Source: Nautilus pompilius (taxonomy: Eukaryota; Mollusca; Cephalopoda; Nautilida; Nautilidae). From it: a DNA stretch of 64,000 nucleotides. A model generated the notes under the pieces. That model was not told the origin of the DNA. It saw only the letters and a program-made list of their open reading frames with translations, and searched no databases. The number at the start of each line of letters is the position of its first letter. Position 1 is the first letter of the stretch. Below are positions 48,510 through 60,201 of this stretch, one piece after another. The position numbers and the translations under genes are program-made. The stretch covers positions 310,001-374,000 of the forward strand of contig JACATO010000310.1 of the NCBI GenBank assembly GCA_018389105.1. The letters run 5' to 3'.

Positions 48510-51500
48510 TTAAAGGGCATTTTGGTTTTTTTCCCATTGCTAAACAAAGACATTCTAGTGATAAATTTTCATTTCTTACTGAAAATGAAATTTGCTAGGC
48601 TTCATAAAGTGTAGGAATGGCAACACTTGTTAGTAGTGAGCTATGCTTAAGATTAATAATCTCTTACTATGAAGATGAAATAAATTGATTACTGTTTGGT
48701 ATTATTTATTACAGTATAAATTTTACTTGGTAAAAGAAAAAGTGAAACCAGTGGAATAAAATACAAGATAGATGAGTGGAGCACAAGAAAAGAAAATAGT
48801 TTAAATAAATGGAACAATTTATCATGTAAAATGCATGTAATATTTGTTATTTATTCTTTAAATAAATATTGTATGTAAATTATTTATTTGATTTAATTTA
48901 ACAGGAAATAGTCAATAGGTGTGTGTGTGTGTTGGAGAGAAGAGAGGGATAGAACTTTTATTGATCTAAATTCAAGATATATTAATCTTAAATTGGAGCT
49001 AACAGAACATTTTACCATGATTGTAACTAATAGCAATAATATTAGTAATTAATAGTTTTTTTTTAAAAAAATGATTATAATTAAAGATTGAGAGTATAAT
49101 TAATAAAGAATAAGAATGTGTATGTTTAGATATATCTGCATAATAGACTTACATAATGCAGAATTATTACAAGGAAAGAGTTTATTTAAACTTTACCAGT
49201 AAATTGTGTAACTGAGGTTAAAGCAAAAATTAAGGGAAGTAATATACTTCTCTTTATATTAATTTCTTATAATTTCAGTTTGTTTGAAAGTAAATTGTCA
49301 TTAGTACAATTTGGTTGTGACCTTGTAGTACATTACCATACAAGACTTCTAGAGTAGTTGGGTTCCAAATTTTAATTTCAAATAGTTCCTCTTTACCTTC
49401 ACCCAATGCATACCTGGACCTTCCCAAAACAGCTACTAAGAGAGAGCTTACCCCAGCAGCCAAGTTGTACCTAAATGTAAAGGCTTTACTGACAATTACA
49501 TGTTTCTTCCCAGTAATAACATGTGTATCTGAAGGCATCAAAATTGACATACTTGAAGGACATTACCAGATTTGTTTGAAAGAATGAAGACTGATTGATT
49601 TGCTATCCAGATAAAATAACTTTTATCTCTGCTTTTTCTTAGGAGTAGAACCAATCCTTAGTGAAATAACGGTGGGTTGCAGAGGACATTCAATCCTCAA
49701 CTTCATTATGACTGCAACATCAGTATATCAGATTTATTAGTAATTAAAATAGGTAGTCTGCAAATTTATTTAAACAAATTTTTTTTAGCTTTTAATGTAT
49801 CTGTTTTGCATAAAAATAAATGAATAATTACAACTAATTAAACAGTGGAAATGGGAGGCAATTAAGATCCATTAAGAGAAAGTTTTTATGCTGTGTCAGA
49901 TAAAAAAAAAAAAAATCTTTCAGCATGCTGAAGGTATTAAAATTACTTTGTTTCATTGCCTTTATTTATTTATTCCAACACACTGATTAATTAAATTGTT
50001 GTTTAGATTAAAGAGATCTAGCAGAGTTCTATTAGAGGTGAATTTGATGGAATGTTGCATTAGCAATAGTTAAAGAAAAGAATATATATAAATTAAAAAC
50101 CTGTGATAATATTTTGACAATAATAAAGAAATAAACAGATAATAAACACATTAATTAGTAGTGTTTTTTTTAGGTCTGTATATTTATTATACTATACATG
50201 ATTAAGAGTATGATACCATTCTTTTTCTGTGGATATGAATATGTAATTGAATATAAACAGAGATCTTTTGCTTTAGTTATAGTTTTCACCAAAATATGAT
50301 TTAAAAAAAAAGTGCACACATTTTTCCAAAAAAATATTTGGAAGGTTCCTAAGATGAATGAAGGATTTTTATGCTGTAATCATATTAGTTAATGAAGAGA
50401 AATGTCCTAAAATTCTGTTAAAGACAAATAATTTGAGGACACCATTTTAGTTCAAAGTTTTGTTTCTTTCTATTAGTGCAACTAAGAGCAGATAACTGTA
50501 GTCATCTTACATTGTCAGTTTAGCCATTCAGCCAGAAGTATTAATTTGATATTTTTAGTCTTTCATTACTCAGAAAACATTTCGGTTGGACAGTCAAATG
50601 TAATGAACACACTTCAAATTCTGTGAATTAAAAGACGACAATATACCTAACCCTTCAGAATGACAGATTATGGTTACAACCCTCCAACCCCTGCCCCTAC
50701 CTACATTAGTACATTTTTGAAAAAAAATAACATCCAAATAAAATCCAACTCAGCTACCTAAAATTGAAATTAATTTTTAAAAAAAAAATATTGTGTTAAA
50801 TGTTAATTTTTGTTTTTCTCCCCTCATGTTTCTTAATCTTTTGGTATTTTTTTTGTGTGGAGTCAGGGTGAGTTTCAGGTTGCCAATAGTGAAAGTATTT
50901 ATAAATGTAATCTAATGTTTCTTGCTTAGTGGTCACCAACATTTCAGAGTATTACTTTTGTGGTCTTCCAAATATTTTGTGTGTGATTCATCCTTAGAAA
51001 CTATTGTCATTTTACTCTTTTTAAAAACCATCTCAGCTTTGCTGGATATGGTGCTGTCCAACAGGGAGTGAATTTTCAGCATTCTCTAATATAGTGTTTA
51101 ACTGTTTTAGCCACATTGCAATCGGGGCATGTCTTTGAAGTGGTTATTTTTATACTTTGAGCATAGGGTGTTTAGTAGGAAGGACCTGTAAATAATAGCT
51201 TGCTAATCTCTACCTGTAGATCCATAGTAACTTGGGGAAATTTCTTTGCACATTTGTTGATTCTCATTTCTTTAAGTCAAGATATGCCATCTTTTTTCAG
51301 ATTGAACACTACAAAGATCCCTAATTTTGTGGTTGACAACATACTTTATATACTAGTTGACTCTGAGGTAATTTAGTGGCAACTTTGTAAATTTTTCCAA
51401 CTTCATTGCTTGGCAGGAGCAGCATATTGTGTATTTATTCGCAGTATAAATTATAAACCTTTTTCCAGATAGTTCTCTGAGCACATTATGTATTCTCTAC

Positions 51501-51550
51501 ATTGGATAAAATATGGGCATAACAAACAAGTAATATTTATTTTATTTTTA
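48510..51550. other. Intron sequence before kinesin exon d; one unassigned ORF
   Basis: AT-rich DNA with a short GT run (48920-48932). The only notable open stretch is the 91-codon minus-strand ORF at 49275-49550. The last bases hold the T-rich tract and acceptor of exon d. Confidence 0.5.
49275..49550 (-). other. Unassigned 91-codon open stretch, compositionally unlike its surroundings
   Basis: The product is balanced in composition (MSILMPSDTHVITGKK, later LLVAVLGRSRYALGEGKEE and TLEVLYGNVLQGHNQIVL), while its surroundings are AT-rich. This suggests an old repeat or retrocopy of a real coding sequence, on either strand. I do not recognise the family. There is no promoter or splice evidence. 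Confidence 0.25.
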
Positions 51551-51552
51551 AG

Positions 51553-51687
51553 GATATTGATAACCTTATGAATGAAGGTAACAAATCAAGGACTGTTGCA
51601 GCTACTAATATGAACAGTGAAAGCAGTCGTTCCCATGCAGTTTTCAATATTATAGTTACCCAGACACTGGTTGACAAAGCATCAATG
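51553..51687 (+). CDS. Kinesin motor exon d: switch I (SSRSH)
   Basis: A 135-nt exon of 45 whole codons. The acceptor is tttatttttaag and the donor is atg/gtaagt. It reads [19 protein letters not shown], continues with [16 protein letters not shown], and ends [15 protein letters not shown] is the kinesin switch I motif, whose serines and arginine coordinate magnesium and gamma-phosphate. The wording is nearly that of KIF13/Khc-73 ([29 protein letters not shown]). The next exon, expected to encode SGEKVSxxSLVDLAGSER (switch II), was not found between 51688 and 64000, so the following intron is longer than 12.3 kb. Confidence 0.96.
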
Positions 51688-51777
51688 GTAAGTTGGCAGT
51701 ATATCTGATATACATTTATGAATTTTTTCTGTGGTATTTGTATTCTGAAAGAAACCATTTCATTACAATTCAGATTA

Positions 51778-52818
51778 CAGTATTCCCTTGATTTATATGT
51801 CTTTAATGTACACAGATTTGAGGTTACATTATTAACTTTATATACCGAATTTCTTATGATATGGTTTGAAGATGCACCAATTCATCCTCCTGCCAGCCAA
51901 GTTCAACAATGACTGTGAGATGGTGACTGATGAGGCTTGACACCACCTATTTATCTCTGCCAATGTTTTGAACAACATGATAAAGAAAAAAACTTTGTAC
52001 TGTATCATGAATATTTTTAGCCTTTTTGCATAATTAATATTTATCAACAGTATTTAATATGTAAGAGACGAAGACATGACCAAAATTATTTGTATTTTTA
52101 TATTCACTAATACCTTTTATATGCTCTTGTGTCTGGCAACTATGTTAGTTTTGACAGGCAAGAATGAGTCTGAAATTGTTAGGAATATATATGTAATTTA
52201 TACTGAGTGAATGAGTGAATGAATACTTATCAGAATAAGGGTACATAAAATGTGTTTCAGACAGCTGAACATATATTTAATGTTGAAATGAGAAACAAGA
52301 GAATGAGTAGTTGGAGGAAGAAGACTGTTGGTCGTCATGACAGTCATTCATTTGATTGTTGGCCACCACAAGATCTCATGACGTTGATCTTTTTTGATAA
52401 TGTTACCTTGTGGATGATGGTCTTATGTGCAAATTGCTTTTAAACTTTCCTTAGAAAACAAAGTTTACAAACAATTAAATATTTAGCTGCCAGACTTTAT
52501 TATTGGTGTAGTTATTAGTTGCCTAGTTATTGGACAGAATTAGAATAAACAAAGTTTTTATTGTATAATGTTGTAACTTCAGTTGCAGCACAACAGGCAG
52601 GCTGGGCTGGGATGACGTGTCTTGAGTTTGCTTAACCACCACAGCCATGGGGTAGCAGGAACATGGTTTTCTTCTAGTGAGAATTTGAAAATACTCACAT
52701 TATCTAACAGTATGGGACATAACCCTGTTTACTGTATAATAATAGGTTTAAAATACACAAATTTGATTTGCATGCAGTTTTCTAGGATACATCTCTTGTG
52801 TAAATCAAGAGAGTACTG
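51778..52818. mobile_element. TIR element, pogo/Tigger-like ends, non-autonomous
   Basis: The ends are CAGTATTCCCTTGATTTA at 51778 and the complement of CAGTACTCTCTTGATTTA ending at 52818 (16 of 18 match). They are flanked by TA at 51776-51777 and 52819-52820. The 1041-bp interior has only short ORFs and no transposase block I can recognise. CAGT...ACTG ends with TA duplication fit the pogo/Tigger branch of Tc1/mariner. It begins 90 bp after the donor of kinesin exon d. Confidence 0.7.
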
Positions 52819-52820
52819 TA

Positions 52821-54077
52821 TGTACTCTATTTATTGTTTCAAATAAATAATAACTGCCATAGTTATCTCCTAATGAACTGTCATCAGTAATGGTTTGACT
52901 TTTTAGCTATTCAATTGAGTATATAATTATGATTTTTTTTTTAAAAGACCTGCATTATGTCCAACTGTACCAAATCTATTTTTTAAAAAAATGCATATTA
53001 CAGGATAAAAGTTGTTGAATTTTGTTTGGCTTATTTTACATTGTTTGTGCTCTACTGTGAGCTGTAGTGAAATGGACTGGTCTCATGTCATCTTCCAAAA
53101 GTACACTGATATCTAAATCTATATAGAAACCATTATGGTACATCTGTTAATATCTTAGACTTGTATGTAACAGTAAAGTAGCAGGTTTTATCATTTATTT
53201 ATTCACTCAGACATTCATTCTGGCATTATCAAACAACAAATCTGAAAAACCAATTATTTTATCTGTGTACCATATTTATAGTTATTATTTTCCTTATAAT
53301 TTTTTCAGAAAAGATTCATTTAAAAAAATCATGGTTTATTCAAATGTATATGTACAAATTCATTATTTTCTGTATGAGAAAGATGTAAAAAGTAAAAACA
53401 ATTTCTGAAACAACAAAATATTAAATGGTAACAGTCAACACCCGCCAAAAAAAAGCAAAAACCATGTTACCTTCTCTTTATGCTAGCCCTCACTATCATA
53501 GAGCAGTTTAAATCTGAAAATGGAAATCACCACTTTAAATTGGCAGAACTACAGAGTAAAGATCTTAAACAATTTTAAATCTTTTATTTTTATTTTTAAT
53601 TGCAATTCAGTCAGCTTCTGTCTATTTATTTCTCTAAAACTTTTCTTTTATCTTTTATATTTTGAAGGGAGGAAAAGATTGTAAAAATATTTAATTTTCT
53701 AGTAATTCACACAAGTTCTGCAGCAGCAACAATTATGTATAGGATTTTAAACAAAATGTGTATAACTTTATTCCCTTTGGTTTTTAGCAATGGAGGCAAA
53801 ATAAATCTTTCAAAAAAATATTAATCTGAAGCTGCTAAATCTTAAATCTAAGATAATGAAATTTTTGGTAAAAACTAGGAAATGTCTAATGCCTGTTAAC
53901 ATATGATCTTATGTTTGGAGAAAAGAAAAATTTACATATGAAACATCATCGATCTAGGTTGTTGGCATTTTGTGTTGATAGAGACAATTCTATTAGAAGG
54001 TTTAACATTTTACCAGTTAGCTTTTTTGAGAAATATTTATTTTGAATAAAATTGAGAAGTTTGATGACATTTTCATA
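52821..54077. other. Intron sequence without recognised gene
   Basis: AT-rich intron. No coding, TIR or RNA feature was recognised. Confidence 0.5.
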
Positions 54078-54081
54078 TACA

Positions 54082-54113
<32 letters not shown>

Positions 54114-54119
54114 CACACA
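54078..54119. repeat. (ACGC)n-(AC)n compound microsatellite
   Basis: About five ACGC units pass directly into nine AC units. It is immediately upstream of the TA-flanked element that starts at 54133. Confidence 0.9.
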
Positions 54120-54132
54120 TGGGAATTTAATA

Positions 54133-54731
54133 CAGTTGTCCCCCAGTATTTGCGGTGGTTACGTTCCTAGAGCACCCGTGAAGAGTGAAAAATCGCGAAT
54201 ATTGGATGTGGTCCATAAAAATGCCTATAAATGTCTATAAACGTCAAAATATAATGTAAAATATAATAATTTAATAAAAAATACAACACTCAGAGAAACA
54301 CTCAGCGAAACATTCGAGATAGCTACATACGGTAAACTGGGATGATGCAGGGCTGCTGGGCTGCATCTGCCTGAGACAGCACCTTGTGGGCAGCAGCCAA
54401 TCAGCAGCGAGGAGAAATGAATACCGCTCTCTGATTGGCTACTTTCAAACCTCCAGCCAATAGCGTTTATTTTATATTGATATTTTGCCGAATTTACATT
54501 AGTATTTATATTACAAAATTAGTAAATTATATTGTTATTAATAATTTAGCTTTAAAAAGTGTGAAAAAATATATATTGCCACAAAAAAGCCATAAAAAAA
54601 TCGCGGAAGATATTTGCGATTCCACGAATATGTGGGGGTTTCCACGAATAATTATTAGTTAGGTTCTAAGGAAAATTCCACGAATAACCGGGGCCGCAAA
54701 TGCTGAATCGCGATTACACGGGGGTCGACTG
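54133..54731. mobile_element. Tigger/pogo-like MITE, 599 bp
   Basis: The ends CAGTTGTCCCCC and (complement) CAGTCGACCCCC are flanked by TA at 54131-54132 and 54732-54733. Subterminal CG-containing words (ATTTGCGG, AATCGCGA, ATTCGTGGA) occur in inverted order near both ends. The CAGTyGwCCC end with TATTyGCGG-type text resembles Tigger/pogo ends known from many animals. No transposase is present. Confidence 0.85.
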
Positions 54732-55210
54732 TATTATCATTCTAATAGAAATTGATTTTAATAACTTGAGTCCCCAGTATAAAATTATATATTATTTGGA
54801 GAGATGTTTTGCTTTTTAGGTGTTAAAACATTAAGTTATAAGTTTTCCTTACATTCTTGCAGAATGTATAATTTCTGTATTTTTAAAATTTCTTAATGAA
54901 AATATTTTAGATTGATATTTTATTTTGCATTAGTATTTCTTTGCATTTTTATCCCAAAATAATTTTATTTTGAAATTGTAATCACCTGTACAAGAGTTGA
55001 TATTTTTGCTATTTATTGTGAGTTCTGCAGAACAGATAACTTGAAAGCCATTTGGCCATTTAAATATAACCTATTTGTTTGTTGATACTGATCAATGAGA
55101 TTAAATTTTAAAAGCAGTAATGAGACTATGAAATACCACAGTAGCAGTGTGTTGTTTTATTATTTTGTGTCCACATTAAGAATTTCAAAAGATTTGAATT
55201 AGTTACCATA

Positions 55211-56636
55211 AGGTGCCATGTATTATACGCTATCATATATAATATGCACCTCAATTTTGATCTGTAAAAAAAACCCAAAAACGTATAATTCCAATTATAA
55301 TACGCAGACATATTTAGCTCATATTTCAGGCACCATCAGATTGGGCCGACCTGAAGGAGAGTGGGTGTTATACAACAGACAAATGACCATCTTCAACTTA
55401 AAATCAGCTGAGAAATTATGACATCTTTCCTTTAGTGCGGCCATCCTGAATAAACTAAATGTGGAGATATTTTATGGGATGTATGTAATAGTTTCACAAA
55501 AATCCGAAAAAATTCACTTAGCTGCAGTAGTGACGTGTAAACCAAGTCAATGGAATCCACAAATCAGGTTTTCATGAATACTTCACATCTTACCCCATGG
55601 CATTCAAAGGTCTTCGCAAAAAAATTCCATTTCAATTACTATGCCACCCTTGTCTTTTTATGCTACCTTGCCTACTACACCATGGTGTAGTGACTAAGGT
55701 ATTACAGTAACGTGTATATAAACTCCACACGAGGGTAACACACAACCATGCCACAAACAGGATGTATGAGCTACACTGCCACAGATAAACTCCAGATGAT
55801 CAGCTATGCAGTTGAACATGGCAACAGAGATGCAGGCTGAAGGTTTGGGGTGAACGAGGCAACATCAGGTTCTGACAACATTCTCAGGAGAAGAATTAAG
55901 CCATGCCATGTTTAAAACATGCTGATCAGGGACATGGTGCGGCCTATCCCAAGCTCGAGAAGGAGGTACTTCGTCACTGAATGACTCATGAAGGGGGTGG
56001 AGGTTTCCACCACAGAGATATGTATGCATGCACTTTCTGTCTACAAAACTCAAGAAACTTAATCTATGCCTGACTTTAAGACATCTCAGAAATGGTGCGC
56101 ACACTATATACTATGACACAACTGCTATCACGACTGATGAACAGTTCTTGCAGTTGAGGGAAGACAGCGGGGATGAGTTTGATGGGTTTTAATCTAGATG
56201 TATTTCAATGCATGTCACATATCCTGTATTAAATTTATTGGTTTCATTGAATTTCAATAAAATTGTGAAAAAAAATATTACTTGCATTTTTGTTTTTGTG
56301 GTTAAATTTTACACAGAGTTTCAGTATGAACTCCTTGTTCTGCTTCTACCAATTTCATTGCCAATATCAATGATACTCAACCCAGTGACATTCAATACTC
56401 ATATCCCCGAAAAAACACAAAACAAAACACGAATATCTATCTTTTATTGATATTCAGTCAAATTGCCATGGGGGATTTTCTGATGTATACGTATGTATTA
56501 TGGCTCGCTCATTTGTCACTGGTGATGGCTCCAATGGTCTGGAAAAAAAGTCTGCAATGTCTGATATCTTATACAATATGCACCAAATTTTTAAAGGTAA
56601 ATTTTCTTTAAAAAGCGTGTATAATACATGGCACTT
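55211..56636 (+). mobile_element. pogo-like transposon with internally deleted transposase
   Basis: The ends are AGGTGCCATGTATTATACGC at 55211 and the complement of AAGTGCCATGTATTATACAC ending at 56636, flanked by TA (55209-55210, 56637-56638). The element is 1426 bp. Additional inverted text (AATATGCACC near 55240 and GGTGCATATTGT complement near 56580) extends the TIRs. It sits in sense orientation with the kinesin gene. Confidence 0.85.
55748..56192 (+). pseudogene. pogo-like transposase: DNA-binding regions and acidic tail, catalytic domain missing
   Basis: The start M-P-Q-T is at 55748. SYTATDKLQMISYAVEHGNR is a CENPB/psq-type HTH (K.K...YA.EHGNRAA.RKFGV), broken by a TGA after residue 28. 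In another frame, about 55980-56100 resembles the second CENPB-type binding domain (GVEVSTTEICMHAL, then DFKTSQKWCAH). The end TDEQFLQLREDSGDEFDGF then stop (56190-56192) matches the acidic D.EF.GF tail of pogo-like proteins. Only about 445 bp join start to end, against well over 1.4 kb in complete copies, so the DDE domain is deleted. Confidence 0.7.
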
Positions 56637-56639
56637 TAC

Positions 56640-59600
56640 AGTGATTGTCTTATTCTTTGTGCCAACTTATCTCTGGTTTCTGTTGGCTGATTTTTCTACT
56701 GAGAGATTTGTTTATGATCTATACCATTGTATTTTGACTGTTACTGAGTTACAAAACAGGACAGACACCTGACAAGCCAGCACGGTAAATGTTAACCCCC
56801 TCCAGTTTAGCATTTTGCAAAATCTAGTTAAATGATTGGTGGGGACAATGAACCAAATAAAGAAATGAGTATAAAGAAGACAACAACAACATTAAAAATT
56901 TAATTATGGAAAAGTCAACCATTGTAGAGTTAAATACGGAACATGAATCCTGGCATCAATTATTCTACCTTACTGTAAATCCTGGATTATGTCGCTACTC
57001 TTGTTGTATGTTTGTAAAATCAAACAATTGCTAAGTAAATCTTAACAAATTAATAAGCTACTTTGAGGATCTTGATTTATACAAGGATCCTGCTACTTAT
57101 GTGCAGTACACACACTTAAATAGGGTATATTTTTTAAATTTAGAAAAATCTTTTAATTACTGTTTAAATAAAGCAGACATTCTTCTGTGAACAGCATTTA
57201 TATTTTGTGTGTAAAAGTATATTAATGGATTAGATTTCTCTGATAAATGGTTTGAATAAACAGCAGTAATAAGTTACATCTCTGTGTTTCTTACAGTAGG
57301 TAACTGACAAAACTGATGGCTTTTAATTAACTTTCCTCAAGTATTCAGATAAGTTAAATATACACAACAACAATATATGGTTAATTTATAAAAGCCCTTT
57401 TTAATTGGGAGATCTTCTGTTAAAAAAATATGTTGCTGATTATATTATACTTTGTTTAAAGTTTTTTGTTGATTTTTTCTGGTGTCTTTAGTAGAGAAAG
57501 TATGATTGTTGCTTAACATACCAGGAAGGTGTTCTCTGGCAGTCTGTGAGAGACAGAAATGTAAAGGAAAAACAAAATTAAAATTTTTCATCACATTAAG
57601 TGTTTCATGCGTAGCTTTTTTATACTTTCTGTGAATTTTGTAGCGAGTTTAATCAGCTATTTATCGGGTGAAAAAGAAAAATGAAACTGAATCTGTTACT
57701 CTATAGAGCTGGTTCTTATTGTTCTCATTTTTTTCGTTTAATTATCATAGCCCAAACTACATTTGAGTTGACTTTTTATGCAATTTTCTAGAAATCATTG
57801 GAACTATTTTTACCTCTTTGCCTGACATTGTGTATGGAGAAATGATGGATTGGAAATGGTTGCAATCTGGCAGTCTATCATCCACATTTTATACCTGCTC
57901 AGTTTTATTTACTGATGCTATTCATGCCTTTTTTCTTTTTTTAAAAAAATTAATTAGTTTATTTCTGTTTATAATAAAATTTGTTTCAAAGTAAACAATG
58001 TTGATAATTCATCATCGTTTTTTTCTCTAATGTTAGCCTTAATTTAATTTTAACTAAATTATTTAGAATATTCTTTGGAGTGAAAATGTTAAAAAAAATT
58101 TTTAAACATTGTTCTAAAACAATTTTTATTTCTTCAAAGTTTGTATATGATAAAATTTACTCTATTTGGTGTTTTACAGTCAACACACTATTAACATTAT
58201 AACTAAAGTTTTTTTTTTTTACTACTGAACCTTAAATGATATATAAATGTCATTGTTGTTTTATTTACATTAAATATTACTATTTTCAATTGAAAATCAT
58301 TAAAATTACAACTTTCTGTATTACATAAGAAGTATTTAACCTTGTAGGTCACTGCAATAGCAGGTGCTCTGCCATGCAATGACATCTTTCCATAAAACTG
58401 ATTGTATAATAGTAATCTTGTATCATGCGTTTAGACTCATCATGTATTTATGAATATGCAGGATTTTAAGAAAATAAGAAACTAAGAAATTATTATATTG
58501 GGTTTATAATCTTAAATATTTTGGATATGTAAAATTTCTATTCCTCAAATTAATCTCTTTGCTTCTCCTAAGGAAATTAATCCTAGACTGCATACTCTAG
58601 GTGTGATTTAGTTGATGCTTTCAATAGCTCAAGGACCAGTAACACAGATATCCTATTGATGAATTTGATGAATAAAAAATGCTACCGATAACATTAGCAT
58701 TTTTAAATCTTACTTATTAATTATATTGTATGGTTAATCTTATCAAACAGCTGAATTTGTAATAGACCACCACCATTTTTTTTAAAGTTCATTTATAAAG
58801 TAATAAGTAAATTATATCTATTCTTGCAAATTTTATCTTTAACAAACTCTTGTTTAGCCCCAAGGTGATTAGCTTGTTAAGAGAATGCTACTAGCTATCT
58901 TGTGTATTTATTTGTTTTTTAAATAAATTTTTTAGAAGAAGAAATGTAATCAGTTTTGAATAGTTTGTTAGCATTTTAGAACAACAACAACTCCTAAAAC
59001 TATGGATAACAAATTATAGCTAGACTTTATCAAGATGAATTTCATTTTCTATACAATAGCCCCATATAATTTGTTGGCTAAACTAACTGTATGATAGATA
59101 TTTTAGTTGCTTGTTGCATAATTCATTTTGTTTATCATATTTAGTAGTCAAGGAATAAAAGTTGGTAACTGAAGGAAACATTTGATTAGTACATGAAAAT
59201 TTACTTTTTGTAAATCATTTATCCATGTGGAAATAAGGTTAGCTAGTCATCCATTCCCTAATTATTACATGAGTTGATTAAGAAAGTTATTTATACATTA
59301 TATGGCATGCGGTAATTAACATTTTATCACAGTACATACTTTATTATCTCCATTACAAAAAAATTTAAATACAGACACACAAAAATGAAATAGCTGGGAA
59401 TGGCTTATTATTTAGAATGCATGCCAGTTTATTTGACATTGTTAGTGCCTCAGATTACTGATTGCTGAGAAAATGAAGACTGAATAAATTTGCATTAACA
59501 TCTTCACTAATTTATCTTAATCACCAATTTAAAAATAAAAGATTAAAATCTACTATTGGTAGTGATATACATTACTGTATAATTCTCTTTAAAAAAAGTT

Positions 59601-60199
59601 ATGAAAACCCTAATTAGTTAAACTTGGTATTTGTTGTCAGATGAAAAAGTTTCATTTTATTTCAAAATTCCAGTTATAGCTTGCTTATTTGTGTTTGAAA
59701 AACATTAATCTGCTAACAGCTGTTATTTTAATTCAACAACAGCCTTACACATGAGCACTGACAGTATAGGCCTCTTTTGTCTGGAATATTATCACAAGAG
59801 AATAAGAAAAAGACAGGATCAAACCACCTAGTTTTAAACTTGAAAATATTATTTCTTAAAAAAAAAAAAAAAACGGTACAAAAACAACTTTAGTAAAAAG
59901 TTTCTTTCTTTTTTTTTTTTTTACATGTTAAGTAATAAATACATAATTTAAAAAAAAAAATTCAGGAATTCTGATAACTCAGCAAGGTCAGAACTTCCAT
60001 CAATTCAGGTATTTTGTTTTGTAACATTATTTTAATTAATATTAAGTAGCCAGTGTAATCAACCATTTTGTCAACTACCAAAAATAAATAGTTTTCTTTT
60101 ACTACTTTCTTTGACAAGCCATTTTCTTTATGTTCAGAACAATCAAAGAGTAGTTTAAAAATATTGATGTAATCATGATTGTTGTTAGTAGGTAACAAA
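56640..60199. other. Intron sequence without recognised gene
   Basis: About 3.5 kb of AT-rich DNA with homopolymer runs (for example 16 A at 59858-59873 and a T run near 59910-59922). No kinesin exon, TIR pair or protein block was seen. Confidence 0.5.
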
Positions 60200-60201
60200 T
60201 A

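Larger units (their letters stand above)
28969..51687 (+). other. Kinesin-3 (KIF13/Khc-73-like) gene, interior part with four motor exons
   Basis: Four exons with canonical AG/GT borders form one reading frame across three introns (phases 1, 2 and 0), giving about 165 continuous residues of a kinesin motor domain. The order P-loop, DLLDPKG, REHN.LGPYVDGL and [11 protein letters not shown] is diagnostic of kinesin-3. The wording is closest to KIF13A/B and Drosophila Khc-73 rather than KIF1A/unc-104, which has DLLNPK. Members of this family are plus-end microtubule motors that carry vesicles, with an FHA domain and further regions after the motor. Here the first motor exons, the switch II exon, the neck and the cargo tail are all outside the window. 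Introns are 4450, 9348 and 8424 bp, inflated by transposons. I assign the KIF13 subfamily with high confidence from remembered family sequence; KIF13A versus KIF13B cannot be applied outside vertebrates. Confidence 0.93.

Noticed and set aside
55865-56104. 79-codon minus-strand ORF in the pogo-like element
   Set aside because: Antisense to the degraded CENPB-type region; no resemblance of its own.
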